64,000 nt of DNA from Bacteroidaceae bacterium (GCA_016280445.1 JAEEGS010000009.1:1-64000), one strand, 5' to 3'; counted from the stretch's first letter, positions 1-9,401 are shown. Made by a program: numbers and translations. Notes: generated by a model not told the origin, from the sequence alone.

Positions 1-1
1 C

Positions 2-103
2 TCATTGACAGACAAAACTCACTTGCGAGATCTGTTCGATAAGACTAATTTCAACGATGTCAAAGATCAATTTGGTCCCCTCATTCCGGGGCTATTTGAT
101 TAA
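2..103 (+). CDS. 3' end of an uncharacterised protein (partial, runs off left edge)
   Basis: Open frame 2 from the window edge, ...HLRDLFDKTNFNDVKDQFGPLIPGLFD*, stop TAA at 101-103. Confidence 0.45.
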   Translation, partial: SLTDKTHLRDLFDKTNFNDVKDQFGPLIPGLFD

Positions 104-241
104 TATTTAAACTCGTCCCATTTTAACGGGACACTAATGTAAAATTGTTAAAAAACAAACACATTCTGCAAGAAAAACGTACTGATATTCAGCCACCGTT
201 TAGGTAGCAGTGGAAGAGTAAGCGAAAAAATTCGAAATTAT

Positions 242-291
242 AAAAGAAGTAAGGCAAGTACTTGGTGACAGGTACTTGCCTTACTTCTTTT
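242..291. terminator. Rho-independent, probably bidirectional terminator hairpin
   Basis: 20-bp perfect inverted repeat AAAAGAAGTAAGGCAAGTAC / GTACTTGCCTTACTTCTTTT followed by T's; lies downstream of the DUF2271 gene on the minus strand. Confidence 0.85.
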
Positions 292-362
292 TTGACCATT
301 CTGCTCATAAAAGAAGCAGCCCAAGGGAAACAGTCAGAATTATTATTATCCTTCCCGGTGGA

Positions 363-947
363 TTATTTCAGTACGGCTTTCACGTCGGTGATCATGTTCT
401 TATGCTGCTCCTCAGGTTTGGCCAGTTCTGAAGTGAGCTTGATGGCACCAGCCTTGCTTTGGGTGGAGAATGTGCCAGTGTAGATGATGTCGCTTTCGAA
501 ATACAATGTGGCCTCCACCTTCACTTTGTATGTGCCATTGGGCACAACCTTGCCTTGCTCGTCTTTGAAGTCCCATGTGAAAGTCTGTGTACCGTTGCTC
601 TGAGGTGTGGCACCCGTGACAGCATCCAACTGCTGATTGCTCTTCGATGCGGCATTGGAAGCTTTCACCCATGTAGGAACACAAGTGGGGCGCATGACAT
701 AGCCACGTTGAGCAGGTGCGTTGCCACGAGCACGTCCCTTTGTGGTGAAAGAGGTCACGAAGAGTGTCTTCACACACTCTCCCTTCGTATTTTCTATCCA
801 GACAGCATATTGGTTGGAGCCAGCTCCAGCCTGCTTCTGATAGTTGAATGACACTTCAAGGCTCTTGCCTTTCTTGCCTTGTCCCATTGCAGGAACCGCC
901 AGCAGTATGGCTGCCAAAAAGGCGATGAAAAATTTCTTTTGTCCCAT
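363..947 (-). CDS. DUF2271 domain-containing secreted protein
   Basis: Signal peptide MGQKKFFIAFLAAILLAVPAMGQ; C-terminal TFTWDFKDEQGKVVPNGTYKVKVEATLYFESD. Start moved inside the ORF track because a TATATTTG -7 element lies at 999-1006. Confidence 0.7.
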   Translation of the reverse strand: MGQKKFFIAFLAAILLAVPAMGQGKKGKSLEVSFNYQKQAGAGSNQYAVWIENTKGECVKTLFVTSFTTKGRARGNAPAQRGYVMRPTCVPTWVKASNAASKSNQQLDAVTGATPQSNGTQTFTWDFKDEQGKVVPNGTYKVKVEATLYFESDIIYTGTFSTQSKAGAIKLTSELAKPEEQHKNMITDVKAVLK

Positions 948-1135
948 AATTACAATTCTTTTGTCGTGTTTATGAATGATTTTATATAAAAGCAGGGGCA
1001 AATATAAGAAATATTTCATTATTATTCATACATTTGCAATGATTATTTCAAATAATAAGGTTTGAGACATATGATTGACCAGATTATTGCTTATGTTTTT
1101 AACTTCGAGCGTAGCAATAACTTCAGAAACTTAAA

Positions 1136-1612
1136 TTGATTGATATGAAGAAGATCATTAACCCTTGGATCGGGCATCCAGAATACAACTGTTTTGCTTG
1201 TTGTCCAGACAATCCCATCGGACTTCATTTGGAGTTCTATGAGGATGGCGATTATATAGTTAGCACTTGGCATCCAAAACGTAATTATCAGGGATGGATC
1301 AACACCATGCATGGCGGCATTCTGAGTACGCTGATTGATGAAGTGTGTGGATGGGTGGTTACCCGTAAACTACAGACCAGTGGCTATACCGTTCAGTTAA
1401 ATGTGAAGTTCAAGAAGGCTATCCCAACTACAGAGCCTGAGTTGACGATACGAGCTAAAGTTTCGAAACAAGTCCGCAATCTGGTATATATCAATGCGGA
1501 AATAATCAACTCAAAGGGAGAACTCTGCAATGAGGGTGAGACTGTCTATTTCCTGCTGAATCAGGAGAAGGCAAAGGAAATGGGATTCCTGCATTGTGAA
1601 GTAGAGGATTAA
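1136..1612 (+). CDS. PaaI-like hotdog-fold thioesterase
   Basis: 158 aa; NCFACCPDNPIGLHL...GGILSTLIDEVCGWV hotdog/PaaI pattern. Confidence 0.8.
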   Translation: MIDMKKIINPWIGHPEYNCFACCPDNPIGLHLEFYEDGDYIVSTWHPKRNYQGWINTMHGGILSTLIDEVCGWVVTRKLQTSGYTVQLNVKFKKAIPTTEPELTIRAKVSKQVRNLVYINAEIINSKGELCNEGETVYFLLNQEKAKEMGFLHCEVED

Positions 1613-1630
1613 TAATGATAAAACGAATAT

Positions 1631-2341
1631 ATGGATTTCAAAGGAAAAATAGCCATAATAACTGGTGGTGCACAGGGCATCGGGCGGTGTATTGCGGAGG
1701 AGTTTCAGAAAGCAGGCGCAACGGCCAGTGTGATAGATAAGCAGCAGGGCAACCACTTTGTTGGCGACCTTGCTGACAAACAAGTGCTGGAGCGATTCGC
1801 TAAAGAAGTGATAGAACAGCACGGCCATGTGGATTTCCTCGTCAATAATGCCCTGCCGTTGATGAAAGGTGTCGACGAGTGCAGCTATGAGGAGTTTCAG
1901 TATGCCATGAGCGTAGGTGTGACGGCGCCGTTCTACCTCGCCAAGCTCTTCGCCCCGTATTTCGCCGAAGGTGCTGCCATCGTGAATATCTCGTCTTCAC
2001 GCGACCGCATGAGCCAGCCACAGACAGAGAGCTACACGGCAGCAAAGGGTGGCATTGCGGCACTGACCCATGCTCTTGCAGTAAGCCTGGCGGGCAAGGT
2101 ACGTGTGAACAGCATTTCGCCTGGTTGGATAGACACTGCCTATACCGTTTACGAGGGTCCCGATGCCGTGCAGCAGCCAGCCGGACGTGTGGGTAATCCC
2201 TTGGATATTGCAAACATGGTGCTTTTTCTCTGTTCCGACAAGGCGGGCTTCATCACAGGCGAGAACGTCTGCATCGATGGTGGTATGACCCGTCAGATGA
2301 TATACCACGGTGACCATGGTTGGACTTTGGGAACAAAATAA
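1631..2341 (+). CDS. SDR family oxidoreductase
   Basis: TGGAQGIG Rossmann motif, YTAAK active site, NSISPGWI, C-terminal GENVCIDGGMT. Confidence 0.9.
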   Translation: MDFKGKIAIITGGAQGIGRCIAEEFQKAGATASVIDKQQGNHFVGDLADKQVLERFAKEVIEQHGHVDFLVNNALPLMKGVDECSYEEFQYAMSVGVTAPFYLAKLFAPYFAEGAAIVNISSSRDRMSQPQTESYTAAKGGIAALTHALAVSLAGKVRVNSISPGWIDTAYTVYEGPDAVQQPAGRVGNPLDIANMVLFLCSDKAGFITGENVCIDGGMTRQMIYHGDHGWTLGTK

Positions 2342-2423
2342 TTGTATGATGACGATTGATACGACTAATATGTGCTCGCACTTGCATTAGGCTAAGCAGT
2401 ACTGCTGCAGGAGAAATGTTAGC

Positions 2424-3245
2424 TTACCATGGAAACGTTTCGGGGTCGTTAAGAACGTTCGAGCGCAGGTTTTGGTTTAGGGCACTGATGGCCTTCATAT
2501 CATCATCGGAGAGCGAGAACGTCATGATTCCTAGATTCTCGGCAAAGTGGTTGGGCTTGGCTCTTGGAATTGTAATCAGTCCTCGCTGCACAATCCAGCG
2601 AAGTACAATCTGCGGAGCAGTCTTCTGATATTTCTCGGCCAGCGACTGGAGCAACGGATGCCCCACCACGTCGATGTCACCCTGTCCGAAAGGTCCCCAT
2701 GCCTCTACTTGAATGTCCAGCTGATGGTTGTAGGCAATGTTCTCTTCCTGTGTCATAAAAGGATGCACTTCTATCTGGTTGATGACAGGCCTGATTTCGG
2801 CATATGTGAGCAGGTCGTCCAGATGATGACGGTTGCAATTGCTCACGCCGATGGACTTTACCATGCCCTGTCTCACATACTCCTCCATTACTTGCCAGGT
2901 ATCTTTCACACAGTCCCTTACTGGCCAGTGGATCAGCAGCAGGTCTATATAGCCAGTCTTCAGTTTGGTCAGGCTTTCATCGATAGACTTCCTGACAGCC
3001 TCTCGACCTTCACGCATAATGTTAGTGGCAACCTTGGTAGTGACGAAAATATCCCGTCTCAGTATTCCGCTGTCAATAATGCCATGTCCCACTTCAGCCT
3101 CGTTCTCATAGCCTTGTGCCGTGTCGACGTGACGGAACCCAGCTTCCAAGGCCAGGCGCACATTCTGTCGGGCCGTTTCTCCACGTAGCGTCCATGTACC
3201 GACACCTATCTGCGGAATCTCGCTGTTATTATTGAGTCTAACCAT
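2424..3245 (-). CDS. Aldo/keto reductase
   Basis: GVGTWTLRG, GFRHVDTAQGYENEAEVG, LLLIHWP, SIGVSNCNRHHL. Confidence 0.92.
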   Translation of the reverse strand: MVRLNNNSEIPQIGVGTWTLRGETARQNVRLALEAGFRHVDTAQGYENEAEVGHGIIDSGILRRDIFVTTKVATNIMREGREAVRKSIDESLTKLKTGYIDLLLIHWPVRDCVKDTWQVMEEYVRQGMVKSIGVSNCNRHHLDDLLTYAEIRPVINQIEVHPFMTQEENIAYNHQLDIQVEAWGPFGQGDIDVVGHPLLQSLAEKYQKTAPQIVLRWIVQRGLITIPRAKPNHFAENLGIMTFSLSDDDMKAISALNQNLRSNVLNDPETFPW

Positions 3246-3365
3246 AATGCTATCTGATATAATGTGTTTCTACTAACTCTTCCTGAATCTTTGGCGAACC
3301 AAACTGTTCAATTCCAAGACGAATGGACTTGATGAGGAATGCCATGTTCATGTCATTTTATTCTG

Positions 3366-4835
3366 TCACTTACCAATCTTTTGTTTCAATTGTCGTAGTT
3401 CCTGGTTGCTGACGGCGTAGTTATAAATGCGGAAGTCGACCACGTCGGTCTGCGTCAGGTATTTGTCGCCACGGAAGGGAGCACGACCTATCCAGCAGTT
3501 GGCGGGGGCATCGCGGAAAATCTCTGCAAGGATGGGCATGTTATCGTTCCGTCCGATGAGTTTGCCGTCGAGGAACAGCTCGCCCTTGTGGCCCTGCTGA
3601 CGGTAGAGGGCGTGAATCCATACATTGCGTTTGGGTTTGTAGCCTTGCATGATAATCTGCTCGTGCTCGTAGCCGCCGGTGGAGGTCTCAAAACGCTGCT
3701 CGTTCAGTCGCATGGCCATGTAGGGGCCTTCGTGTGCGCTGTTCTCAGCCAGTTGGGAGAAAGCAAAGAGGAAGTGACCGTAGCCGTCGAGCGAATTCTC
3801 GGAATTGACCTTGAAATGGACGGAAACGGTGAAGTTGCGTAGCTGACTGATGAGAACACCGGTCTTGGCTGTGAGGTCGTAGTAGCCGTTGTTAGCTCCC
3901 AGATGGAGAATGGCGGGATTTGTCTCGTCTATGCAGGCCGTCCGGCGCAGGTATTCGGGTTGCCAATCAAATCGGTATTCTGCCTGCTGTTCGGTCTTGA
4001 TGGTCGGCGCAGGTAGGGCAGAGGTCATTTTGGCGGTCAGGCGCAAGATGTGGTCTTTCAGAATCTTATAGGCAGGTTGCGGCATGGCGCCGTGGTTGTA
4101 GCCCTGCATTTCGTAGAGCGTCTCGTCATTGTGCCCAACGAGTTTCAACATGCGCCAGAAGTAGGCCTGCTCCTCATAACGGCCATAAAGTTCCAGTTCC
4201 CTGTCACCTGAAATGATGACGATGGGCGGGGCATCGGCACGGACGTAGGTGAGCGGGGCGTATTGGTCAATGGTGGCCTGCAAAGGCGGGATACCCTTCT
4301 GCTTGCGGATGTTGTAGTGCGTGATGCACTGTCCGCTGAAGGGTACGAGGGCAGCCAGCGAGTCGGCATCAACGCCATATTTGGCTAGCCATTTCTTGTT
4401 CAGTCCTATCATGTCGAGCAGATAGCCACCTGCAGAGTGTCCAGCCACGAAGATCTTACGATGACTGCCACCGTATTTCTCAATGTTCTTATAGGTCCAG
4501 GCTACAGCGGCTGCGGCATCGTCAAGGATATCATCGATGTTAGCCTTTGGCAGCAAGCGGTAATTGGCAGCAACGACCACCAAACCGCTGTTCTTCAGCT
4601 CTTGGTCGATGTGCTTGTTGCCGCCCTCAATGCCACCCCCATGGAACCACACCACCACGGGTGCATCTTTTAGATTCGTAGGGTAATAGACATCAAGCTT
4701 GCAACGCTCTTGGGCGTAAGCATCGGAGGACGATGTGTAGGAGATGTCGTTTACTTGCTGATACTGCTGACGTTGCGCCTGTGAAATCATCGGCAGCAGC
4801 ATGAGCACGAGGGTTGTGGTAATTTTCAATCTCAT
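3366..4835 (-). CDS. Secreted alpha/beta hydrolase (esterase) with C-terminal LamG/concanavalin-like domain
   Basis: Signal peptide; HGGG oxyanion hole, GHSAGG nucleophile; C-terminal half resembles a LamG-like jelly roll (LFLDGKLIGRND...DFRIYNYAVS). Confidence 0.8.
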   Translation of the reverse strand: MRLKITTTLVLMLLPMISQAQRQQYQQVNDISYTSSSDAYAQERCKLDVYYPTNLKDAPVVVWFHGGGIEGGNKHIDQELKNSGLVVVAANYRLLPKANIDDILDDAAAAVAWTYKNIEKYGGSHRKIFVAGHSAGGYLLDMIGLNKKWLAKYGVDADSLAALVPFSGQCITHYNIRKQKGIPPLQATIDQYAPLTYVRADAPPIVIISGDRELELYGRYEEQAYFWRMLKLVGHNDETLYEMQGYNHGAMPQPAYKILKDHILRLTAKMTSALPAPTIKTEQQAEYRFDWQPEYLRRTACIDETNPAILHLGANNGYYDLTAKTGVLISQLRNFTVSVHFKVNSENSLDGYGHFLFAFSQLAENSAHEGPYMAMRLNEQRFETSTGGYEHEQIIMQGYKPKRNVWIHALYRQQGHKGELFLDGKLIGRNDNMPILAEIFRDAPANCWIGRAPFRGDKYLTQTDVVDFRIYNYAVSNQELRQLKQKIGK

Positions 4836-4883
4836 TATTTTGTGTTTGTTAGGTTACTTGATAAAGAATCGTTAATTTGGGTG

Positions 4884-4891
4884 CAAATATA
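4884..4891 (-). promoter_or_regulatory. Bacteroidota -7 promoter element (TATATTTG)
   Basis: CAAATATA on + strand just upstream of the esterase gene start at 4835. Confidence 0.6.
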
Positions 4892-4948
4892 ATGATAATT
4901 CTGTAATTATCACTATCTTTGCCATCAGTTTTAAAATGTAACCGTGCG

Positions 4949-4992
4949 AATAGACTTTTCATTCACGGTTTCTATGCTAGTAGGCAGTGCAT
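4949..4992 (+). pseudogene. Fragment of a YqiA/YcfP-like esterase gene, paralogous to 7249..7845
   Basis: Frame encodes RLFIHGFYASRQCI versus LFLHGFYASGQCI at the N-terminus of the intact gene; homology ends right after this. Confidence 0.6.
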
Positions 4993-5005
4993 AAAAAAAT
5001 GCGCA

Positions 5006-5176
5006 TCAATCGTAACTTGCCTGGGTGCTCTCCTTCGTCTCCTTGATGACATCTTCATAGCCATTCAACGCAGAGAAAGGAGCGAACTGAGCCGCTCGAT
5101 TCCACATCGACATTTGTGGATGACACTTCGAGACGTGATGGGGTAGGTGGATAATATCGTCATATTCGTTGGTCAT
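5006..5176 (-). CDS. YolD-like small protein (56 aa), not in the supplied ORF track
   Basis: Translation MTNEYDDIIHLPHHVSKCHPQMSMWNRAAQFAPFSALNGYEDVIKETKESTQASYD*; resembles the YDDIIxLPHHVSxxHPxMSxxxRAAQFxPFxALxGYxxxxxET pattern of small proteins encoded beside Y-family polymerases; ATGA overlap with the polymerase stop. Confidence 0.82.
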   Translation of the reverse strand: MTNEYDDIIHLPHHVSKCHPQMSMWNRAAQFAPFSALNGYEDVIKETKESTQASYD

Positions 5177-6681
5177 GCCTTGTGTCCTCCAATTTGTTTA
5201 TTACGTTCCTTTGCTGTTGCACCTTCCTCGAAATTTAGACCTCTGAGAATGGCGTTCTTGCCGAAACGCTGTTTGATTATCAGTTGTGCCTCCTGCATCC
5301 TTCGTTCTTTGTCGAACCGTGCCTGTTCCTCCTGGTGTTGCTGCGCTAATGCTTCGTAGTCAGTAAAGAGGTCAAGCTGTTGGGGCGCATTTTCTTGTGC
5401 CGCTGCCTCTGACACCACATGATTCGTCGTCAGATTCAACCGACGGATGAGCAAATCTGCATTCACGCAGCAATCAAATAGTTCTGCAGCACCCTCCATG
5501 ATGAGCCGTGAAGATGATGTGGGTCTTTCAAAATTGAAAGTCCCATGGGCATGTTTGGGTACTGGCTTGCCATAGTGGTTGGTGGTGATTTCACCGTGAT
5601 ATTTTTCACGGATTTCTGGACGAGTTAGACTTTCCGCATCGTAACCTACGGTGAGCGCCAGTTGGTCTGTCACCAGCCGCTTGGAAACAAGGTCGAGTGC
5701 CATTCCTTCTGCCATTTCCTGTATCACCACACGGGCTTTTTTCCAAGTGTATGCTTCCTGCAACACCTGTCCGCTGCTGAAGCTGTTCGTCTCAGGCCGA
5801 TAGGCTTTCACCGCCTCCATCGTACAAGGTTCCCAGCCCCAAGCATGGTCTATCAGCAGTTCAGCATTCACACCAAACAGTTGGTAAAGCAGTTCCTCGT
5901 TTTCTTCTGACATCCTAGCCAACTTTCCCATCGTGTCAATACCGTATAGTGCCAGTTTCTGCGCGATGCCACGTCCCACCCGCCAGAATTTTGTGATAGG
6001 CTGATAGTCCCACAATTGTTGTCGATACGACATCTCATCCAATTCGGCAATACGTACTCCGTCCTCGTCTGCTGGCATCTTCTTGGCTACGATGTCCATC
6101 GCCACCTTGCAAAGATACAGGTTCGTGCCGATGCCCGCTGTCGCAGTGATGCCTGTCTGTGAGAGTACATCTCTTATCATCTTCATCGCCAACTCATGCG
6201 CAGTCATTTTGTAGCTCCTGAGATATGCCGTCACGTCCATCATCACCTCGTCAATGCTATACACGTGGATGTCTTCAGGCGCAATGTACTTCAGGTAGAT
6301 ACTGTAAATTTTGGAACTGACTTCAATGTAATGAGCCATCTGAGGGGGTGCAGCGATATAGTCAACAGCCCAATCAGGATGCGCTTGAAGTTCTGTGTTC
6401 GATACCGATTTACCCGTCAACCTCCTTGTGAGAGATTTCATCTGTCGCTCATAGTTCACCTCTCGAACCCTCTGCACAACCTCAAACAGTCTTGCACGTC
6501 CACCAATGCCATAAGCCTTTAAGGAGGGGGAAACAGCCAAACATATTGTCTTCTCCGTCCTCGACACATCTGCCACCACAAGGTTTGTGGTCAGAGGATC
6601 GAGTCCCCTGTCCGTGCATTCTACTGAAGCGTAAAACGACTTCAGATCAATGGCGATATATGTCCGTTGTTGCTCTGACAT
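5173..6681 (-). CDS. Y-family (UmuC/DinB-like) DNA polymerase
   Basis: YIAIDLKSFYASVEC, VYSIDEVMMDVT, GIGTNLYLCKVAMDI; start set at MSEQQ because a TATATTTG -7 lies at 6697-6704. Confidence 0.88.
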   Translation of the reverse strand: MSEQQRTYIAIDLKSFYASVECTDRGLDPLTTNLVVADVSRTEKTICLAVSPSLKAYGIGGRARLFEVVQRVREVNYERQMKSLTRRLTGKSVSNTELQAHPDWAVDYIAAPPQMAHYIEVSSKIYSIYLKYIAPEDIHVYSIDEVMMDVTAYLRSYKMTAHELAMKMIRDVLSQTGITATAGIGTNLYLCKVAMDIVAKKMPADEDGVRIAELDEMSYRQQLWDYQPITKFWRVGRGIAQKLALYGIDTMGKLARMSEENEELLYQLFGVNAELLIDHAWGWEPCTMEAVKAYRPETNSFSSGQVLQEAYTWKKARVVIQEMAEGMALDLVSKRLVTDQLALTVGYDAESLTRPEIREKYHGEITTNHYGKPVPKHAHGTFNFERPTSSSRLIMEGAAELFDCCVNADLLIRRLNLTTNHVVSEAAAQENAPQQLDLFTDYEALAQQHQEEQARFDKERRMQEAQLIIKQRFGKNAILRGLNFEEGATAKERNKQIGGHKA

Positions 6682-6848
6682 CAATAATTTTTGATGCAAA
6701 TATAGGGATATTTCCATTATTATCTCTATCTTTGCCACTATAATTTCTGAAAACTTATTCGAACGGAAATCTAAACAACATTTCGCTAAAACTTAGATGA
6801 CGATAACAGTATAACCACAAATTGCAACAGAAAAAATGAAATAACAAA

Positions 6849-7262
6849 ATGGAACTAATAGATGACAATCTGATTAACGGCGTGGTGGAAAAAGCAAAGC
6901 AGTCACCACGCCTGAGAATGAACTACAATTTTCACCAGAGCCTTGATGACAAATGCCACCGATTCCTCAATGCCTTGGAGCTTGGTACTGTTATTCCCGT
7001 ACATCACCATCCTACCAAGGACGAGACTTTTGTTATACTGAAGGGTAGGGTGAGGGTGTCGACTTATAATGATGATGGCGAGGTGTTGGAATCATGCGTC
7101 ATCAGTCATGAAGATGGCAAATACGGCGTTGATATTCCTAAGAATGTTTGGCACGGCGTGGAATGCCTTGAACCGAGTGTCTTATTGGAATGTAAGGCTG
7201 GCCCCTTTGTCGAGCATGAAGTGGATGGAATCTTGGAGATAAAGAAGCATGGACATGAATAA
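6849..7262 (+). CDS. WbuC-family cupin-fold metalloprotein
   Basis: RLRMNYNFHQSLDDKCHRFLNALELGTVIPVHHHPTKDETFVILKGRVRV cupin motif. Confidence 0.8.
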   Translation: MELIDDNLINGVVEKAKQSPRLRMNYNFHQSLDDKCHRFLNALELGTVIPVHHHPTKDETFVILKGRVRVSTYNDDGEVLESCVISHEDGKYGVDIPKNVWHGVECLEPSVLLECKAGPFVEHEVDGILEIKKHGHE

Positions 7263-7845
7263 GAAGATATTGTTCCTTCACGGATTTTATGCCAGTGGCC
7301 AGTGCATTCCGGCTTTGGCATTGCGAAAAGCATTTGCTGAAAAAGTGCAAGTGTTGACGCCAGACCTTCCTCAGTATCCCAAAGCGGCAATGAATCTGAT
7401 AAAAGACATCTGTGAAAGAGAAAAGCCAGACCTTCTTGTCGGTAACAGCTGTGGTTCTTTCTATGCGCAGATGCTGGTATCCATTGTTGGAGTACCTGCC
7501 TTATTAGGAAACCCACATTTCAAGATGACTGAGTTCCTGAAGCAGCGCATCGGTGAGCATGAATACAAATCTCCCAGAAGTGACGGCAAACAGAAGTTTG
7601 TTATTGACGATGCCTTGATATTAGAGTTTGCTGAACAGGAATCCATTCAGTTCAACAATTGTAATCCCTATTACAAAGAGCGTGTATGGGGTTTGTTTGG
7701 TGAACAAGACACATTGGCTCATTTTGAACCTTTGTTCTTGGAACATTATAGTCACTCGTTCCATTTCCCTGGTGGTCACACCCCGACTGCAGATGAGGTC
7801 TATAATTGGTATGTGCCTCTCATTGAGGAAATGCTACATTATTAA
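7249..7845 (+). CDS. YqiA/YcfP-like alpha/beta fold hydrolase
   Basis: ILFLHGFYASGQC, LLVGNSCGSFYAQ nucleophile region, FPGGHTPT; start overlaps the cupin gene (alternative ATG at 7255). Confidence 0.8.
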   Translation: MDMNKKILFLHGFYASGQCIPALALRKAFAEKVQVLTPDLPQYPKAAMNLIKDICEREKPDLLVGNSCGSFYAQMLVSIVGVPALLGNPHFKMTEFLKQRIGEHEYKSPRSDGKQKFVIDDALILEFAEQESIQFNNCNPYYKERVWGLFGEQDTLAHFEPLFLEHYSHSFHFPGGHTPTADEVYNWYVPLIEEMLHY

Positions 7846-7972
7846 GAAAATGATGTTCCATAAGAATAGTTTTGTAAAGATTTGGGAATAAATTCATCGA
7901 TTTGCATATTTTTTGCATTTTGGCAGTTTTCTTTTTATATTACTTTTCTTCGACATAACTGCAGAAGTGCGC

Positions 7973-9364
7973 TTATCTGATGAACACTTTTTTGTTTTGG
8001 GAGAAGTATAGTCCGCGCTTCAATTTCTTGACTGCATCCTTTCGTGTAACACCATGGAGCACCTTGGTGCCATTCAGCATATAGATATCCAGTACGCTTT
8101 CATCATCTGTTTCCGTGGCGTCAATGCTTGAATAGCCAGTCTCGCCATAATACCCTTTGACTATGGCATCAACCAAGTCCTGTTGGTTGAACTTCGGCAC
8201 TGTGCGATGTTTTTCGTCGGATAGTCCCATCCAGTGGAAGGTGGCAATGTCGCTGGCTTTGGTCTGCTCTATGAAGTAACGGGCGAACGCTAAGTAATTG
8301 TTTCGATAGTTTTCGTAGGCTCCATTCGTGCTTGAGCCCCATTCTCCGATAATGACAGGTGCTCCCTTGGTGACAAGATGTTTGTTCAGATTGCTGACGA
8401 GGCTTCTTACCTCTTTTTTCGCTGTCGTCAGGCTCTTGATATCTGGATATGAATGCACTTCAAAAATTAGATGCCCCTCCGTTTCGTCTTCAGGCAGTTT
8501 CATCTCTGTTAGCGGCTCCTTCAGGTGTTGGCTCCACGTTCCACTGCCGTCACAGGCTCCGTAGGTGCAGACCACAAGGTTGCGCTGGCTGTTGTTCCCT
8601 CCTGTCGCCCTGACAGCATTGACAAAACTTTGGGCATAATTGTTGATGGCCTTGTAGGCTGAAGCAGCCATGGCCGCATTATAATTATTGTCGGCAGCAA
8701 ACGAAGCGAAGCACCAGGAGCGCTTCACATCGAGCATTTCGTTGTAGCCTTCGAAGAGCAAATGCTCGTCATAGTCCTTAAATTCTTCCGCAATCTGCCG
8801 CCACACAGTTTCAAAGCGCTCCCGCTGCTGGGAATACACCGCCTCATCGGCAATGAGCCAGGCCGTGTTAGCAGCACCTGTGTCGTGGTGGATGTTGAGA
8901 ATGCAGTACATCCCCTGACTGATGACATAATCCACCACCTCGTGTACCCGCTTCATCCATGCTTTCTGAATCGTAGTCCCGATGCTGTCCTCTGATGGTA
9001 GCCAGGGCGAATAAGTCCATTGTCCGTTGGTATCGTAATACCCCTTGACGTTGCTGAACGTTGCTTCCATGTGGGGATACCATGTGACGGGCACTCGGAC
9101 GGCGTTGAACCCCGCCTCCTTTAACATATTGAACAGTTCCGGCTTGGTCACCTTCTGTCCCCAGGCCTGTTCATAGTCCCGCCACGTACGGTTTTTGTTT
9201 GTCTCAATCCACATCCGCAGCGAGTCACCGGAATTGCTGTCGAGCGTGTTGCCGAGATTCCAGCCAATCCGCATGTTTTTGACCGCCTCTTTGGCTGACT
9301 CAAAACTCTGTGCCGTCATCATCATCGGGATGAGCAGCAGTGATAGACAAATTTTTCTCATCAT
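7973..9364 (-). CDS. Glycoside hydrolase family 5 (endoglucanase-like)
   Basis: IGWNLGNTLD, VRVPVTW, acid/base FEGYNEML, nucleophile VIIGEWGSS; signal peptide MMRKICLSLLLIPMMMTAQ; C-terminal sorting-like tail. Confidence 0.88.
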   Translation of the reverse strand: MMRKICLSLLLIPMMMTAQSFESAKEAVKNMRIGWNLGNTLDSNSGDSLRMWIETNKNRTWRDYEQAWGQKVTKPELFNMLKEAGFNAVRVPVTWYPHMEATFSNVKGYYDTNGQWTYSPWLPSEDSIGTTIQKAWMKRVHEVVDYVISQGMYCILNIHHDTGAANTAWLIADEAVYSQQRERFETVWRQIAEEFKDYDEHLLFEGYNEMLDVKRSWCFASFAADNNYNAAMAASAYKAINNYAQSFVNAVRATGGNNSQRNLVVCTYGACDGSGTWSQHLKEPLTEMKLPEDETEGHLIFEVHSYPDIKSLTTAKKEVRSLVSNLNKHLVTKGAPVIIGEWGSSTNGAYENYRNNYLAFARYFIEQTKASDIATFHWMGLSDEKHRTVPKFNQQDLVDAIVKGYYGETGYSSIDATETDDESVLDIYMLNGTKVLHGVTRKDAVKKLKRGLYFSQNKKVFIR

Positions 9365-9393
9365 TATTGTTATGAGTTTAGAAATTATGTCTG

Positions 9394-9401
9394 CAAAGGT
9401 A
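9394..9401 (-). promoter_or_regulatory. -7 promoter element (TACCTTTG) for the GH5 gene
   Basis: CAAAGGTA on + strand about 30 bp upstream of the GH5 start. Confidence 0.6.

Noticed and set aside
4919-5146. 75-aa plus-strand ORF as a real gene
   Set aside because: Only the first part matches an esterase N-terminus; the remainder is antisense to the YolD-like ORF, so treated as a gene fragment.
7628-7891. 87-aa plus-strand ORF overlapping the esterase 3' end
   Set aside because: Out-of-frame overlap with a well-supported gene, no start signal or domain.
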